From Craterostigma plantagineum (Eukaryota; Streptophyta; Magnoliopsida; Lamiales; Linderniaceae): 64,000 bases of DNA. The DNA is taken from the NCBI GenBank assembly GCA_027422505.1, contig JAPQWV010000360.1, positions 124,001-188,000 on the forward strand. Reading direction: 5' to 3'. Below the pieces are notes generated by a model. That model had not been told where the DNA came from and did not search any database. It was given only the letters and a program-made list of their open reading frames with translations. The position numbers and the translations under genes are program-made. Below are positions 24,151-37,765 of the stretch, piece after piece; positions within the stretch are counted from its first letter, which is position 1; each line of letters begins with the position of its first letter.

Positions 24151-25590
24151 AATCTACATGTAATATATGACCCAAAAACTAGGCCATAACCTAGATGCTT
24201 CGTATGGACACAAAAATGCAATCAAAAACCATCATATGACACCACCATCTGAACAAAAAAACCAAACTCCAAGCATCAAAATATATGCCAAATATGAAAA
24301 CGTACTCTATGTCTTCACGGTCCTCTACATGTACAGCGATTGTGTCCATATTTCCCACATATTTTGCACTTGATAGATCTTTTATCAACTTGAGAACGAA
24401 ACCGTTGCGTCTTTCGATGACCAGAAAGAACACGCACATCTGGATCATAAATCCTCGACGATTTCATCGGCATTCACTAAATGAGTCGGCATATGATCAT
24501 CACAACCATGTAGGCATCTCTATACTTTTGGATCCGAAGTAAGGGTTGCAATAATCATAGACGGATTGCCGCTTATCCGCAATACGTACCACGCCATGCT
24601 TAACGGTAGTCCGTCCCATTCTTTGCAAGAGCACGTTCGCTGCTGTAAATCTACAAGAAATGTGCAAGCATCATCAACGACCATAAATAAAACATGGCTG
24701 GACTTGCTCACTGCCAAGCTACGGGCAGCTGCAATATTACTAGCGAGCTTTTTCTCCTGCTTAGGGCAAAGATCATTCATAGGACGAGCTCCTTTCTCAC
24801 GCCTCTCGTGCATCATCGTCATGATCGTCACATGAATGGAATCAACCATTGCCCTCATAGGAAACGAGTGAGCTTCTTTCAACCATGCATTCCAACATTC
24901 AGTTTGGTTGTTATTGATCACGCCTCACCTTCGCCCCTCGAACAATGCATTTGCCCAACAATTCGGTTTGGGAAGCATCAATAAGCGCTTTCGCCCTCCG
25001 CATCGACCCGATAATGCTTTCGATGTGGGTTGAATACTCATTGTGCATCAATGCGTAAGCTACCTTTTTTAAAATATTGGACCAATACTTCTTATTACGC
25101 TTTGGATATTGTCGCAACACCTGTGAAGGGAAAAAATGGTTAAAGAAATCCTCAATAACTATTACATTGAAAGCTTTAATAATAAATACCTCGTTCTTAA
25201 AGTTATCTACCAAATGACGCAAGTAGTAGGCATGAAGACTACCCGGAAATATGGTAGAAATGGCCTTAGACTAGGGTGTCGATCCGAAAAAAAAATCAGC
25301 TATCGCAATGTGGAATAATAGCAATCAAACAAGCTTAGAAAAAACCAGTCCCAGCTCTCATCGCTTTCCACGCTCACGACTCTGTACACGACGGTGAACA
25401 ATTCATTATTTGCGTCCTTAGCCAACGCAGTAACCAACAACCCTTTGAACTTAGTCTTAATGTGACTGCCATCAATAAATATGAGTGGACGACATCCTCG
25501 AACAAAACCAACCAAACATGCATGGAAGCATATAAATAGCCGATAGAACTTATTGTCATGAGGGTATACATCGTACTCCGCCACGATAAT

Positions 25591-27482
25591 CGAGCAGATC
25601 GAGTAATAAAATAAAACGAATATCGCAAATTGTCCTACGCTCAACAGGCAAGAGTACCTATCGAAGAAGACGAGTATTCGAGTATCGAACCCAATGGAAC
25701 TATAATTTGAAAATTTCACGTTTAAATATTCTAGGAAAATTTGATGTTTTTTGAAAACTATAAAATACAATAAACACTTAAATAAAAGCTTATAAAATAA
25801 TACACACGACGACTTATATAAAAAGCGTATTCGAGACTTCGAATCCCCCTAACTCGATCAAACGCCAAACAAGTTATATGTTTTAGCTAATTATTAGACC
25901 GTGAGGATTTTCAGGCGAAACTGTGCTTACTCGCTTTTACTCGTAACAACTAATCTACGTCTTGAATAGATGGGCAAGCTTCCCGAAGTACGCAAACGCA
26001 AACCACATAATAAAACACGATGAATCCCGCTATTAGATTTGACTCTAACTTGGCGTGGGTAGTTCAACCTATCTCTAGTGATGAGTTTATTTCGCTCGTA
26101 CGAGTGGTCTAATCCATAGCCCCTCTCTCGAGCGTAGGGTATGATTTTGTTAGGAATTAAATATAGTGTCCTCTAATTTCTTAAGTCTTGGGTTTATTTT
26201 GTATTTAGTGGGTTATTAGTAGTTTGTGGAGACATATGTTATTTTGTGAACTTGTGGTATATAAAGTCCAAACTTACCCTAATTAGGGTTATCACAAGAA
26301 TTCCACAAGTAAGCCATCTTGTACTTTTCCTCACACAGTTACACACACTCAAGGTGTTCTTCACGTTTTGAGCATATTAATCTTTCTTTTGATCCTTGTT
26401 TGGTAATATAAGGACCAACAGATTTCTCGACAATTATTTCAACCATATAGACATAATCAAAATAATAGCATAAATCGTAGCCCAGTCATAATAAAAAGCA
26501 TATTCATAATACGTTCAACATACATACGATCTCGCTAGGGTTCATCTAATCTCAAATACTACGGGATTTAGTCACTCAATGAAATATTAACACAACGAGG
26601 AGCATAAATAACAAAGAAAAATACATGTTTCTTCCCTGAATTTCGGCTCCGTGGTTAATCCATCTTTGATGACTTTTATCGAACGGGTGGTGGGCGTCTC
26701 AACTTTCCCTTTTCCTGCTCTCCTTTTCAACTGCCTCGCTGCTTCCGCAGCATACACACAGGCCAGACACAGCACAACCATGTTGCTACTCCTTCGTACG
26801 GTGCACACTGCCTCACGGTGCAGACCAGCCATCACTGTACAGCTCAAAGGCAGTTTAGGCTCGCTCTTTGCTGGTGCTTACGACCACTGCTCACTGCCTC
26901 AAATAGAATACACAAACGGTGATGGGTGATAAGTCCTCCCTCAATCGTTTAGCACCTCCTTTATGTAGATCACTTAATACATTGTCGTCTGCTCAAGGAC
27001 TGTGCAATATCATCTTTGTCTGCTCATGGATCGCGCAAGCTTTCGGCGTGATTTTCTTTCTTGAGCCGTGTGAGCCGATTTCCTCTTTCCTTGCAAGTCT
27101 CCATCGAGGATCTCCTATTGTTTCTTTTCCCTTTCTTTTTTTATTGTTCTTCATTTGTGTGCTCTAGCGATCGAGTGTGGGTGTATAATATGTATTTGTG
27201 TATCTATTTCATTCTATCTTGGGCTGGGCTTTCACTTGGGCTGAGTTTTACTTGGGCCTAGTTTTACTCTTTGGCCCAATTGATTTTGGGCCGATGTTTG
27301 GCTCGACGGTTCCTCAACTTTGTTTTATGTCCGAATATTTCCGGTTGTAGTTCTTTTTCCCAATATCTGTCGAAAATAAAAAATAAACGTAAATTTATGA
27401 TACTCAAGGAAATTTTGATAAATACCAAGCGTTATTACACTTTTACGGGGTATAAAATACGATATAAATTTCTTTTATTACA
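25591..27482 (-). mobile_element. LTR I: divergent Athila-type solo LTR in the MULE
   Basis: It interrupts the MULE coding sequence, which leaves off near 27482 and resumes near 25590. Internal landmarks match other Athila-type LTRs here: AGTAATAAAATAAAACGAA at the left end, TTCGAATCCCCCTAACTCGATC near 25840, and the ATCTAATCTCAAA/ACGGGATTTAG region near 26535. It lacks the TCACGGCCGTGA array. Ends are approximate and no target duplication could be defined. Confidence 0.55.
26148..26420 (+). mobile_element. Solo LTR J, copia type
   Basis: 273 bp from TGTTAGGAATT to AGGACCAACA, with perfect TSD GATTT (26143-26147 and 26421-26425). Termini match the LTR of element B in the sense orientation (TGTTAGGAT ... 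GGGACCAACA), so it is a related family. A TATATAAAG box lies near 26257. Confidence 0.92.
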
Positions 27483-28329
27483 CGCTATCCCGATTGGTTT
27501 CCTTCACCGACTTACACACCATCTTAATTGGAATGTACCATTCTCCAAACCATATATACTATGAACGACACTTTCTTTGCCTCTATATGCCTTCAGGTAA
27601 CTCACATTTACGTTGTAGTCTCTCAAAAGATCTTTCACCATGTCACTAGGACGATAAAAAGGATCATCACGTAGCCTCACTTTCACTATGTCCCATAACC
27701 ATGGTGCATCAGCTTGAGGATGGTCACGACTTCGAATATTATCTTCACCACAAGTGTGTTGAAGAGTGGACTTCCGAATGCCAAATGTTTTATCACGTTC
27801 ATACAACTACACGACGCATCCTTGCAAACGACAATAATTTTTCTCTTATCGTTCTTCCTATAAATGAAGGTCCTACGAATGGCGATCGAATATTTCTTCA
27901 ATCTCCGTCTGAATTCGTCGGCATCCTTGAAGATTTGCCCATCTCCACCAATGCAACGACTCATGCATCTATTGAATTTACTACAACGTCAAATTCATTG
28001 GAGTCTTGGTCTTCATCGTCCTTTCCATCCTGTAAAAATATAAATACAAATCATTATAGATAATTTGAACAACAACACTATCAAAACATATGTGTTTAAG
28101 ATTAACATAATAAAACCTTTCAGCCCAGCAACTTTGGCCACCTCTACTATTGTCATCACGTTCCACTTTCATATTTATCATACACGATCTCATTCGAATA
28201 AAGAGCTGGTCCATGTCCATCACATGGACATTGTCTTTCAACATTGAATACAGATTTTCAAGCGACACTTGAAATATTATCGATTCACATCACGTATCAA
28301 TATCCGACCATCTTTTTTGGAGGGTTATG

Positions 28330-28677
28330 TGTACAATACACTTTGTAATTGTGCTATGAGTTTATTAGTTGTCTTCGTATTTTGGGCTTTTACTGTATTT
28401 GTCCTTAGTTAGGACTAACTTGAATTTATACCAAGTTTGTTTGGTATAAATACTAATGTACACATTTGTGTTTGAGTGAAAATTTATTGAATTGATCCGA
28501 AGGACTCGCAAATCTAATTCTAGAGAGAGAGAATCAGAATCTTTCTCTCTCTAACCGAAATTCTCTCTCAAGAGCTTAAGAGTAAGTTTTCGATCGGAGG
28601 TAAATTCAAACAATTATAATCGAAAACTAATGAATTCGAGTCTAGGATCTTAGAGATGATAATCTGAGGACCTAACA
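28330..28677 (+). mobile_element. Element D 5' LTR
   Basis: 348 bp, TGTACAATACAC to ACCTAACA. TATAAATA box at 28445-28452. It differs from the 3' copy by scattered substitutions and small indels. Confidence 0.92.
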
Positions 28678-28679
28678 AT

Positions 28680-28691
28680 TGGTATCAAAGC
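28680..28691 (+). promoter_or_regulatory. Primer binding site of element D
   Basis: TGGTATCAAAGC, one mismatch from the initiator tRNA-Met complement, 2 bp after the LTR. Confidence 0.9.
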
Positions 28692-29672
28692 AGATTAATT
28701 CTGTTTTAAATCTAAATTGTTAGATTTCTGATCGAATTTTTAGAACTGTTCCGTGCGAAGAACAGTTTTGGCACAAAAACTGAATTCGATTGGATAGCTC
28801 AAATTTTTAGACTTGATATTGATGTTTCTGTGCTCGCTCAAGTGCTAGAAATCATTTTAGATCGATAGCGATAAGAAAATCGATTTAGCTGAATAGGTGA
28901 ATCTGGATAGCCACTGTTCGTGCGAAGAACACTTAGAACACGTTCTGATTTTGACCAAATTCAATATATTTTACTTCATGACGTGTTTAATTGCCTGTTC
29001 GCGCGTAATCAATAGTTTCAAGCAAATATGCAATTTTACTGCCTAATTTGTTGTTTTTTGGTTGAATCAATGTTAGCTCGTGTTCTGTGATTATTTGCGT
29101 GATTTTAACTCGACAAGTCTTCGATCGGATAATTTCTCGATCGAAACTCCGCGCGAGAGTTTTTCTCGGTCAGAATATGAAGTCAGCTCTAAAGTCGCCT
29201 TCGTAAGCGTATTTAGTAGAAAAATTTCTCGAGCATTATTCTGCGAAAATTTTTTTGGACGAGACTTATTGTGACTTTGCTCACGTAAAGTTTTCTCTCG
29301 AAAAACATTTTCGGTCAGACTCTTCTGATTTACCTAGCAAAAATCATTCGCGCTCGAAAAACTTTTCCAGTCAACGGTATTTTGACTCAGCGAGAAACTT
29401 ACTAAACGTATTGTTTCTTTGCGATCGAAACAAATTCATGCATCGGCAATTTTTTTTTCGACCAAAAGATTTTGAGCAATTTATTTCGCTCGAAATTTTT
29501 TTGCTGACAGTTTTACGCAAGAACAATAACTGTTACATATTGTTTCGACGATATTATATTTGATCAAACTTTAAAGATTGAATAAAAAATAATCGACTGC
29601 ATTGGAATCAAACGGTACTAACTAATTTGTCACTTGCGAAGCACACTACGTCTTTTCATATCTTCAAAATAA
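28692..29672 (+). other. Element D leader, non-coding
   Basis: No sustained ORF. It repeats short words such as GTGCGAAGAACA and TCGATCG/TCTCGATCGAAA, a style like the leader of element B. Confidence 0.6.
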
Positions 29673-32490
29673 CCAACGAAGATCCAAAGAACATCAACTC
29701 TGCAACAAAAACAAATTGATGCATATACACTTGGAAATGACAACCGTCCACCAATTTTGAAACGCGGAGCACAACCGTTGAATTTCCTAGAACTCAAAGA
29801 GCATGTCCAGTACCTTCTTGTTTCTCTCGAAGAAGGCCTAACTCAATTTTGGGTTGACCAAGCAGCCAATACAACGAACAATCCGCCTTTACCTGTGGGA
29901 CAAAGAAGACTTAAAACTCCTAGTGAGTATAACGATGCAGAGGGGCTACGAGCAAAGACTGATCTCGGATGCAAATCTTGGCTCATGCAAGGCATCCCAA
30001 ATGACATATATAGACAGATCGACAGCATTCCTACGGCAAAGGGAATGTGGGATGAACTTCATCGCATGATGCAGCGTACCGAAGTCGGAGTCAAAGCCAA
30101 AAAGCCCAACATACTAACGGCCTACGACTCTTTCAAGGCCAAACCAGAAGAGAGCCTAGACGATCTTTATCAAAGATACCTAACACTTCTAACGAGATGA
30201 GGAAGATAGAAATCACCAAGACAAACATGGAGACTAACATTCGGTTTCTATCATCTCTGCCCTCTGAATTGAAGAAGATATCCACTCAAATTCTCCAAAA
30301 CAAAGACATGGAAGAGTTGATATTCATGCCATTTTTGACAATCTCGCCCAAATACGAGGAAGACGTCAGCGAGATTCACAAGGAGCAAAAGGGCAAACGG
30401 ACTGAAGACTCAGTTGCCCTAGTCTCGGAGAAACTTAGCGCAAAATCATGCATCATTATGCCTCCCTCCTCTTCAGAGTCTTAAGGTGAATCAAACTCCT
30501 TCGTCGAGCCATGTATCAAAGCTCTGGGAAAACAATTGGCTCCAATTGGAAAGATGATGAGCAAGCAGTATTTCAAGAACAAATCCTCATCATCAGCCAA
30601 CAGACTTCAGACTTCTAGCTCAAATAATAATAACGCACACCCGAGCCGAAGTTAAGAATGTCAAAGAGTCAAACAAGTGCTTTAGCTGTGGCAAACCTGG
30701 CCACTTCGCCCATGAATGCACTCTACCGAAGAAAGAGAGATGCTAACTATTACTCCAAGAAGCTTCAACTTGCTAAGCAAAAGGAAGCTGGAGTAACTCT
30801 CATGGAGGAGCAAGACCACTGGCTCGAGGGCACGTTGAGTTCAGAAGAGGAGAATCTAGCACTCATGGCTCGCCTAGACGAGGATTCAGACGCCAAAATC
30901 TCCAACCAGGTGGACAACAATCAAGCATCCACATTGTCTCAGAAGGTAGATTCTTTCAGTTCCACATTATTGACCATGTTAGAATCACACCAATTAGGCT
31001 ACGCTAACATGAAATGTGAGCAGAAAAGCATAAAAGAATTAGAGGAGAGACTGGCTATAAGTGAGCGTTCAATTGCTATTTGATGAGAAATTTCATGTAG
31101 ACATTCTCCTGTCAAATGCAAAAGAAAAAATCGCTAGTCTAGAATCTAATATAGCCTCTTTAGGGACCAAAAATAGCGACCTAGATAAAGCACTGAGAGA
31201 AAGCAACAGAGAGTTAGCAACCCCTAGAAACGATTATACGACACTCTCTAATGAAAGAAAGAAACTTTATTCTAGGATCAAGCTCTTAGACGATAGGCTG
31301 ACTTCTATGGGACAAACCGCTCAAACGATTCATCTAAACCAGCCCTTAGAAACTGACATTTATAACGCTAAGGAAGACTTACGATTTCTAACCCATGCAT
31401 CTTAATAAAGTTGAATGCATACAGCTTTATGATATAAGATACATGGGTTTGGGTCTAACTTCTCTAATGACTTTTACTAGCACATCTGAGACAAATGCGT
31501 TAGAAGAAGAAAAAGCGGAAAGCTACAACTAGACTTGAGATCCCCTTTGACTACACAGAATTGAATAAAACAGTTACAAAACTCATGAGATGCCCCAGGA
31601 GTGTGACTGTGATTCAATTTATTCTTTACAACATTCAAGTCAGTCCGTGGAAGCAACTACTCATCATTATGAAAATTCTCTCTACATACCCCCTATTGTT
31701 AAGAAAGTAGAGGAGTTAAGAATTTCATTAGAAAAAGAACGAGAGAATTTTGAAGCTACAAAGAAAACGTTTATAAAAGAGATGGAATATCTCAAAGCTT
31801 CCTCCATCTTAAAAGTCATTTATCACGCATCTCCTCACAAGAAAACATCATTATGATAAGTGTGAAGAAAGAAAAATCCCAATGATCAGACCTAAGAATA
31901 ATGTTTTGAAAAATATCTCTAACCCTGTTTCTAATACGTCTACAGGGAGCGTAGTAAAGGAGCTAGAGAAACCGAAGGCGAGGGTGTCTAGTTTAGAAAT
32001 AAAGAATGAGTCTCTAGATGTCAAAGTTTCAAATTTATCTCCTCCTTCTGTAAAAAGAAAAGACACTCGTAGAAATAAAAGTGTCATTTCCTCGCTAAAA
32101 ATTATTGTGTCTTCATGCTCTCTAAAGCCGACTACCTTCAGAAGCACTAACTTCGAAATAGGCTCATCAACACTCACAAACAATCATTCTAAGACAAATG
32201 CATCTAGGATGACTCGTAGGAAACAAGATCCAGCCACTAAGAAAGCTTATGGCGCCATTCATTCTTGTTCTCACCTAAGGTATCCTGTGAAAATCCAATC
32301 CCGCAAACACCTTAGGAGACTATCCAATGAAAAGATCTTTTCCACGATCAAGCCTACTAATGCATTTGCCCGCACTGAAATTCAACTTCCTTGTCAGGTT
32401 CAACCCAAATGGGTTGCTAAATCTCCGCCTAGGAAGACGAACGCCAGGCCAAGTCTCCTACTAAGGCAAAACCCAACTCAACTTCTTCGA
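29673..32490 (+). pseudogene. Element D gag with coiled-coil extension, broken
   Basis: Copia gag (PPILKRGAQPLNFLELKEHV from about 29745; GIPNDIYRQIDSIPTAKGMW near 29990). An open frame without ATG precedes it. Frame change near 30197, stop near 30482, then the zinc knuckle CFSCGKPGHFAHEC near 30679-30720 in another frame. 30720-32490 is Glu/Lys/Leu/Ser rich and coiled-coil-like (KSIKELEERLAISER, KVEELRISLEKERENFEATK), parallel to the extension in element B gag. Several shifts and stops. Confidence 0.8.
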
Positions 32491-32492
32491 AT

Positions 32493-33322
32493 GTGACTTG
32501 GGTAGCTAAAACTCCTTTTAGTGATAATTTAGGAATCGTATCTGAACCAAAGTCTAAATATGCTAATCTGAGAGAACCCGCTTATAAGTGGTACCCAAAG
32601 CTCTTTAAATTATTTTTGCAGATCCATCATGTATGGTACCTCGACTCGGGTTGCTCCATACACATGACGGGAAATCAAGAGCTGCTGAGCAACTATCAAA
32701 ACTGCTTAAATGGCAAAGTCAGATTTGGGAACAACGAGTCAGCTCCAATCCTAGGACTTGGAGATATAATTTTGGAAAGTCTGACTATCAAGGATGTCTT
32801 CTACGTCGAAGGCCTCCGCCAAAACTTGTTTAGCATAGGCCAGTTCTGCGATAAAGGATTCCAGTTGGTCTTCCTTACTGACCGATGCAGAATTTTTGGA
32901 TAGTCAGGACAAAGAACTCCTTCAAGGAATTCGGAAATCAAACTTATATATGATCAACCTGACGTTCGTGCGGCCTTCGACAATTGTATGCCTCATCTCA
33001 CAGATTACAGAGGAACAGCTTATGGCATCAACACATGTCTCATCTCAACATTAAAGCTCTTCAACAACTCTCAATGAAGAAGTTGGTCCACGGTCTGCCA
33101 AGTATAGAACTACAAAAGGAGCATCATTGTTCGGCGTGTCAGCTTGGGAAAATGAAGCGAACCTCTCATCACGACAAGCCAGTTGCCTCTACTTCACATC
33201 CTCTGGAATTACTTCACGTGAACCTCCATGGACCGATACAAAAACAGATTAATAACGGACGCAAGTATGTGCTGGTGATAGTAGACGACTTTTCTCGACA
33301 CATGGACTTCCCTGACATGTGA
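32493..33322 (+). pseudogene. Element D protease and N-terminal integrase fragment
   Basis: Aspartic protease active site WYLDSGCSIHMTG near 32633, followed by GLGDI, FYVEGLRQNLFSIGQFC, a stop near 32900, the zinc-binding region LWHQHMSHLNIKAL ... CSACQLGKMK, and the first integrase strand VLVIVDDFSRH near 33280. Coding potential then ends abruptly: the catalytic integrase core, RT and RNase H are absent. This element cannot copy itself alone. Confidence 0.88.
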
Positions 33323-33690
33323 CTGAATAACTGCTTAATTTTGTCAGTCGAAGTCACATTCTTGTAAAATCAGTACCTAGGCAACTAAATAGGGAATTTA
33401 AATTCTCGATCGAAATATATAACGGAGTGAACAGTGGTATTCGCGAATTCAAACACTTAGAAAATTTTCGATAGATCTCTTATGTGTCATATATGCAATT
33501 TTCGAAAATTAATTAGATACCATTACATTAGTTCACTTTCGTATGACCTTTGTGCAGAATTATCTCTTATGTCTATTAAACATGAAATACATAGTCCGAT
33601 CATTATAGTTTGATATGACAAAATTCGACTCAAATCTAAGATTTGAACTAATGAGCTTTCTTCTTTCTTATTTTCTCAGATGGATCGTTA
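33323..33690 (+). other. Element D spacer after the pol deletion
   Basis: AT-rich, no ORF. The deletion junction should be near 33300-33325, where the integrase match stops. The rest probably corresponds to the pol-ORF2 spacer. Confidence 0.5.
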
Positions 33691-36221
33691 CCCCATGTAA
33701 AACCACATATATGATCACAATTTGTACCTCAACATTCAGGACACCAACTTCCAGCTCGATCTTACCACCTTTAAGTGTCCAGACGAGATAATCGTGTCCA
33801 TACTACAAGGTCACCCACTGTGGAATGCACCCACCGTAACCACATCGGTGCCAATGTTTACCTTCAACAGTTTTTGGGGCGCATAAAGGGTCCGGTAATT
33901 GATGATGCTTACCAATTTACTACAGTGCTGGGGACAAGGCACATCAATACGAACAAGAACGATTTCGGCCTAGTCCTGGACTTACCCTTCAGCAACAATT
34001 ACGACCCGGTGCCTTCTGATGCTGAGATGGTACAAGACTTTCTCCAAATGGAATACCGACCACCGCTCACCAAACTTTGCACAAGTACAGAGCAACGTCA
34101 ACCTCATCCATGGAAGACTTTATTTGGGATAGTCAGCAAGTGCCTCTCGCCAAAGCACGCAGGCTTCGATAAGAGCAATGGCAACATTCTTCGGATTTTC
34201 CATGGCATCGTATTCTCATGGAACTACAATTTTGCACGGCTGATCTGGACCGATCTTGCTGAACATATCAGGCAAAAGGAGAACAAGAAGTCGAAGAATG
34301 TGCCTTATGCTTGGTGGTTTTCAGTGCTGCATACCTCATGGAGGTCCACACAGATATCCTCGAATACGTCAAGGTGGAAACTACCAACCGCAAAGCTCAA
34401 GTTCTTCCATCACCCAAGACTTACAGATCTAGACCGGCCTTCGATGCTGATATCTCTTGACCTTCTCCATCTCCCTGACCCCTCGGGAGATGTATAGAAA
34501 CTTTACTATCGAGAACATCACCTGATCGAGACGATGATCAGAGGGCCCCCGACACACTTCAATGTGAGCTCAGAAGGCCACGCTCAGGAGCTCGAAGTGG
34601 AAGATACAACTCAGGGTCTCGACCACGCCATGATCGAAGAAGTCGTTCAAGACCTTGATGCCGAACAGACTGTGCATGTCAGCGTGCTTCAAGAGCCTAT
34701 TGAGGAGGTTCTTATTCAGGAAGCACATGTCGGAGCTGAAATGGGGCAAAGTCCACTTCCACAGGCTACTACGCCTGAATCTGAGGCCTTGATCATCTCG
34801 ATCACACCTATTGATCCTCAAGTGATAGCACAAGTGCATGAGGACGTTGAACGTGAATAGACTCCTCACACGGCTACCTCGTCCGAAGCCATGGATTCAA
34901 ACGAGGAGGCTCAATTGGTCAGACGGATTCCACGACTTCAACTCCAATCCAGTGAGCCTGTCGACACCGCTGTCACAACCACATCAGACACGACATCTAT
35001 CGTCATAGCATCAACAGTGGCAGAGACTCAGACTCCTATCATTACCAGCCCTGTGCATAAAGTGTCTGATCCGCAAGTTCAAACAGAACTTGCAACAACA
35101 TCCATAGATACGATTCTTCTGGAATTATCTCAAGGATTGGATGGAAGTCTCGTATCGTCGCAACCTCAAGCGACGACGAGCCAGCCCGATGAGCCGGTGT
35201 TAACTCATGGGTTGTCAACAGGCGACATCAGTCGTCCTGGTCCATCAACCACGGAGGCGTCAGAACCGCTCGTGACGGAAGCACATCTACAGGCTGCTCT
35301 CTCCTCCGCCCTGTCGCAATTTGAAGAACACTTTATGGAGAGAGTACACGCTGCGATAGACACTTCCCAACGTGATACCGGGAAAACGCCAGTCTTTAAG
35401 GCAACACCGTCCGGACAAACCTCACATCTGAACCTCACACCCATACACACCGACCCACCTATCCAATCACCTACCCTCGTAAATCCTTACACTGTACCCA
35501 TCAGCGACCTCCACTCCATCTTAGTCGCCCGACTATTTCGACTAACCAACCGGATGCCAGAAGAAGATGATCAATTCAAGCGTCTGATGGATCGTCCTGA
35601 CCCATCGACTCAAACATGCCGAGGTCAAAGCTCTCGCTCCAAACGTCGACATGATGACCCTGATGATCAGGATCATCATAAGGGGGAGAAGAGGCCTAGG
35701 ACTTCTACAATCGGTCAAGGACAAGGCTAGAGCACGGCGCAGACTGGTACAGGAGCTGCTGACACATCTCGACCCATAACCCGCTCACAAATCCAAACCA
35801 CCCACAAAACCACCACGCACCGGACCACCCAAACTATCGAACCAAATGAACCACCCATCCTACGAACGCATCCACCCCCACCACCTCATACGACTCCAGC
35901 CCCTTGCTTTCGGAAGAAGAAGTAAGTGCCGAAATGCTTATAGCTTTAGCAGAAACGCAAGGACCCTCAAGATCATCTGCTGAGACATCAAGACGTGGAG
36001 TTGACCCACATGAAGTGCTCGATCGATATATCTTCGAAGATTAGTGGTTGACCCACAGCTTACCCTCTAACATGGCTCTGAGTAGGGTTAAGGACGTTCG
36101 ACATTTCCTACTATTATATTCGGTCGACCTAGTCCTAATAGAAGACGAAGAACTTCGGGAAGGCGAGGATTACGAGATGGATCCCCCAAGGCTTCAAGAG
36201 TCGATTGCTAACGAGCGGACA
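33691..36221 (+). pseudogene. Element D ORF2, 5' part
   Basis: Same plan as ORF2 of element B. N-terminal domain from about 33735 (IIVSILQGHPLWNAP, then VYLQQF, YDPVPSDAEMVQDFLQMEYRP, KCLSPKHAGFDKSNGN, FSWNYNFARLIWTDL). Then a Ser/Thr/Pro-rich linker (34534-35100), a helical segment (LQAALSSALSQFEEHFMERV near 35290) and a basic stretch (SRSKRRHDD). Frame shifts near 33850 and stops at 34495, 34858 and 35730. A purine tract TAAGGGGGAGAAG is at 35678-35690. Cut at 36221 by element H and resumed at 41038. Confidence 0.72.
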
Positions 36222-37765
36222 TGATCGACACGCGCTGTGCTAATATAATGTGCAAGTGTGACAAGTAATAATTAAGACGAATACCTAATTACTATCACCG
36301 ACGTGCGATAGGCAGTGGACCTATCATTTGTAGTGCAGTAAAGTGAGTAAACGAGTATCGAACACGAGGAATGGAGTGATTACTAGTAATAACCTATCGA
36401 CTCGATATCTAGCCTAATTGAAGTGCGCATATTTTTCTATACTACGAGTTATCCTAACAGATCACTTCTAAATCAACGAGAGACTAAGAGAATATGCCTA
36501 AACTGGTGAGAGTACTTTCAGATGATAAAGATGTGCTTGGAATTCGAATCCCGCTAGGTATAATCGACTAAGACAATGAAATATCGTCCCTACGTGGTTA
36601 AGACTTAGTCACAGTAATTTCCTATCCGTTCATGAATTTGTTGTCGCCCTAAACGCTTACGGGGATCTAAAATTCAATAATTTCTAAAGGTGAGGATCGC
36701 GTATTTGCTTTCGCCCTATACTCGAATCCTATCTTCTACGAATGGCCTAATCGTTATTTAGTTGTCGCCCTAAACGATTTTCCAAACATTCACTTTAACA
36801 AATAGACATATTAAAGCAAAGAAACAATTCATAGATAGATAAATAGTCAAGCACATGAGTCACGATAAACATATGTCTTAAATATAATTCGACCTAGCGT
36901 TCATCTACCCCCAAACACATAAAGATTTAGCTACTCATAATTAACGGAAAAACAACGAAGGAAATAGAAAACAAGGAAGGAATACTCATGATCTTGATGT
37001 ACTGATGGATCTGAGATGGTATCGTGGATCAATCTTCGTTCCTCGTTCAATTCAAGGCGATTTCGCCGTTGATCCGTCTCTTACGCTTCACGAGTGGAAT
37101 TCTCCGCTCTTGGCATCTCTTTTCATCTCTGTTGGATTAGGGTTGAGTTTTGATCGGTCTCCCCTTTTTCTGAGTCGAATTTGGGCTTTTATAGTGAAAT
37201 TCGACACATTCACGGCCTAGGGCATGGGCCTTCACGGCCGTGACACTGTCTGGGCACAAAATGAGCTCACTGTCGTGCGTCACGGCCTCGTGCAGTAGTG
37301 TCACGGCTGTGACCCTTTCAACAGCCTTGCGACAGTTTTGTATTTCTCTCAGATGGAGGGGTAACGATAGTCCGATTGACCTGAAATTTTAACCATATAT
37401 AGAAGACTCTCCAATTTTGATTTTGACCAATGGGATTCTCAATCCGTGGTCTAGATTCAGAGATATGAATTTTTTAGTCCGTTGCTACTTTTCAGGCGGG
37501 CTTCACGGCCGTGACTATACTCTGCATCGCTTGGCTCCTTTTCTGCCTCTTGTCACGGCCTTGTGCAATATTGTTATAGCCGTGACACTCTACTACAGCT
37601 TCATAACTTGTCCGTTCTGCCTCGTTTTCGCTCCTTTTGGCCCGATATCGTTCCTATGTCCTACAATGTGCAAATAAGTCTAAATAGAGCATATAAAAGC
37701 GAGAAACAAAGGAGAATACTCTATTATATCCCAAATAATTGCTACAACAAAAGCATTACAACAGT
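36222..37765 (-). mobile_element. Element H 3' LTR, truncated at the inner end
   Basis: Plus strand begins TGATCGACACGCG and matches 39493-41037 up to GCTACAA near 37747, weakly to about 37765. Two perfect TCACGGCCGTGA palindromes at 37232 and 37503, plus degenerate ones between. Confidence 0.85.

Larger units (their letters stand above)
24190..28000 (-). pseudogene. Mutator-like (MULE) transposase, degenerate and split
   Basis: Minus strand. N-terminal part 27964-27480: GDGQIFKDADEFRRRLKKYS, IVVCKDASC and RPSDMVKDLLRDYNVNV match the plant MuDR N-terminal DNA-binding region. Catalytic part 25590-25340: GCRPLIFIDGSHIKTKFKG and SDESWDWFF are the MULE transposase core. C-terminal part 25200-24520: NNNQTECWNAWLKEA and a SWIM-like CSCKEWDGLP, then a zinc knuckle (CKICGKYGHNRCTC) near 24330-24380 in a shifted frame. 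Between the N-terminal and catalytic parts lies LTR I with LTR J inside it. Several stops and shifts; terminal inverted repeats not found. Defunct cut-and-paste transposon. Confidence 0.85.
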
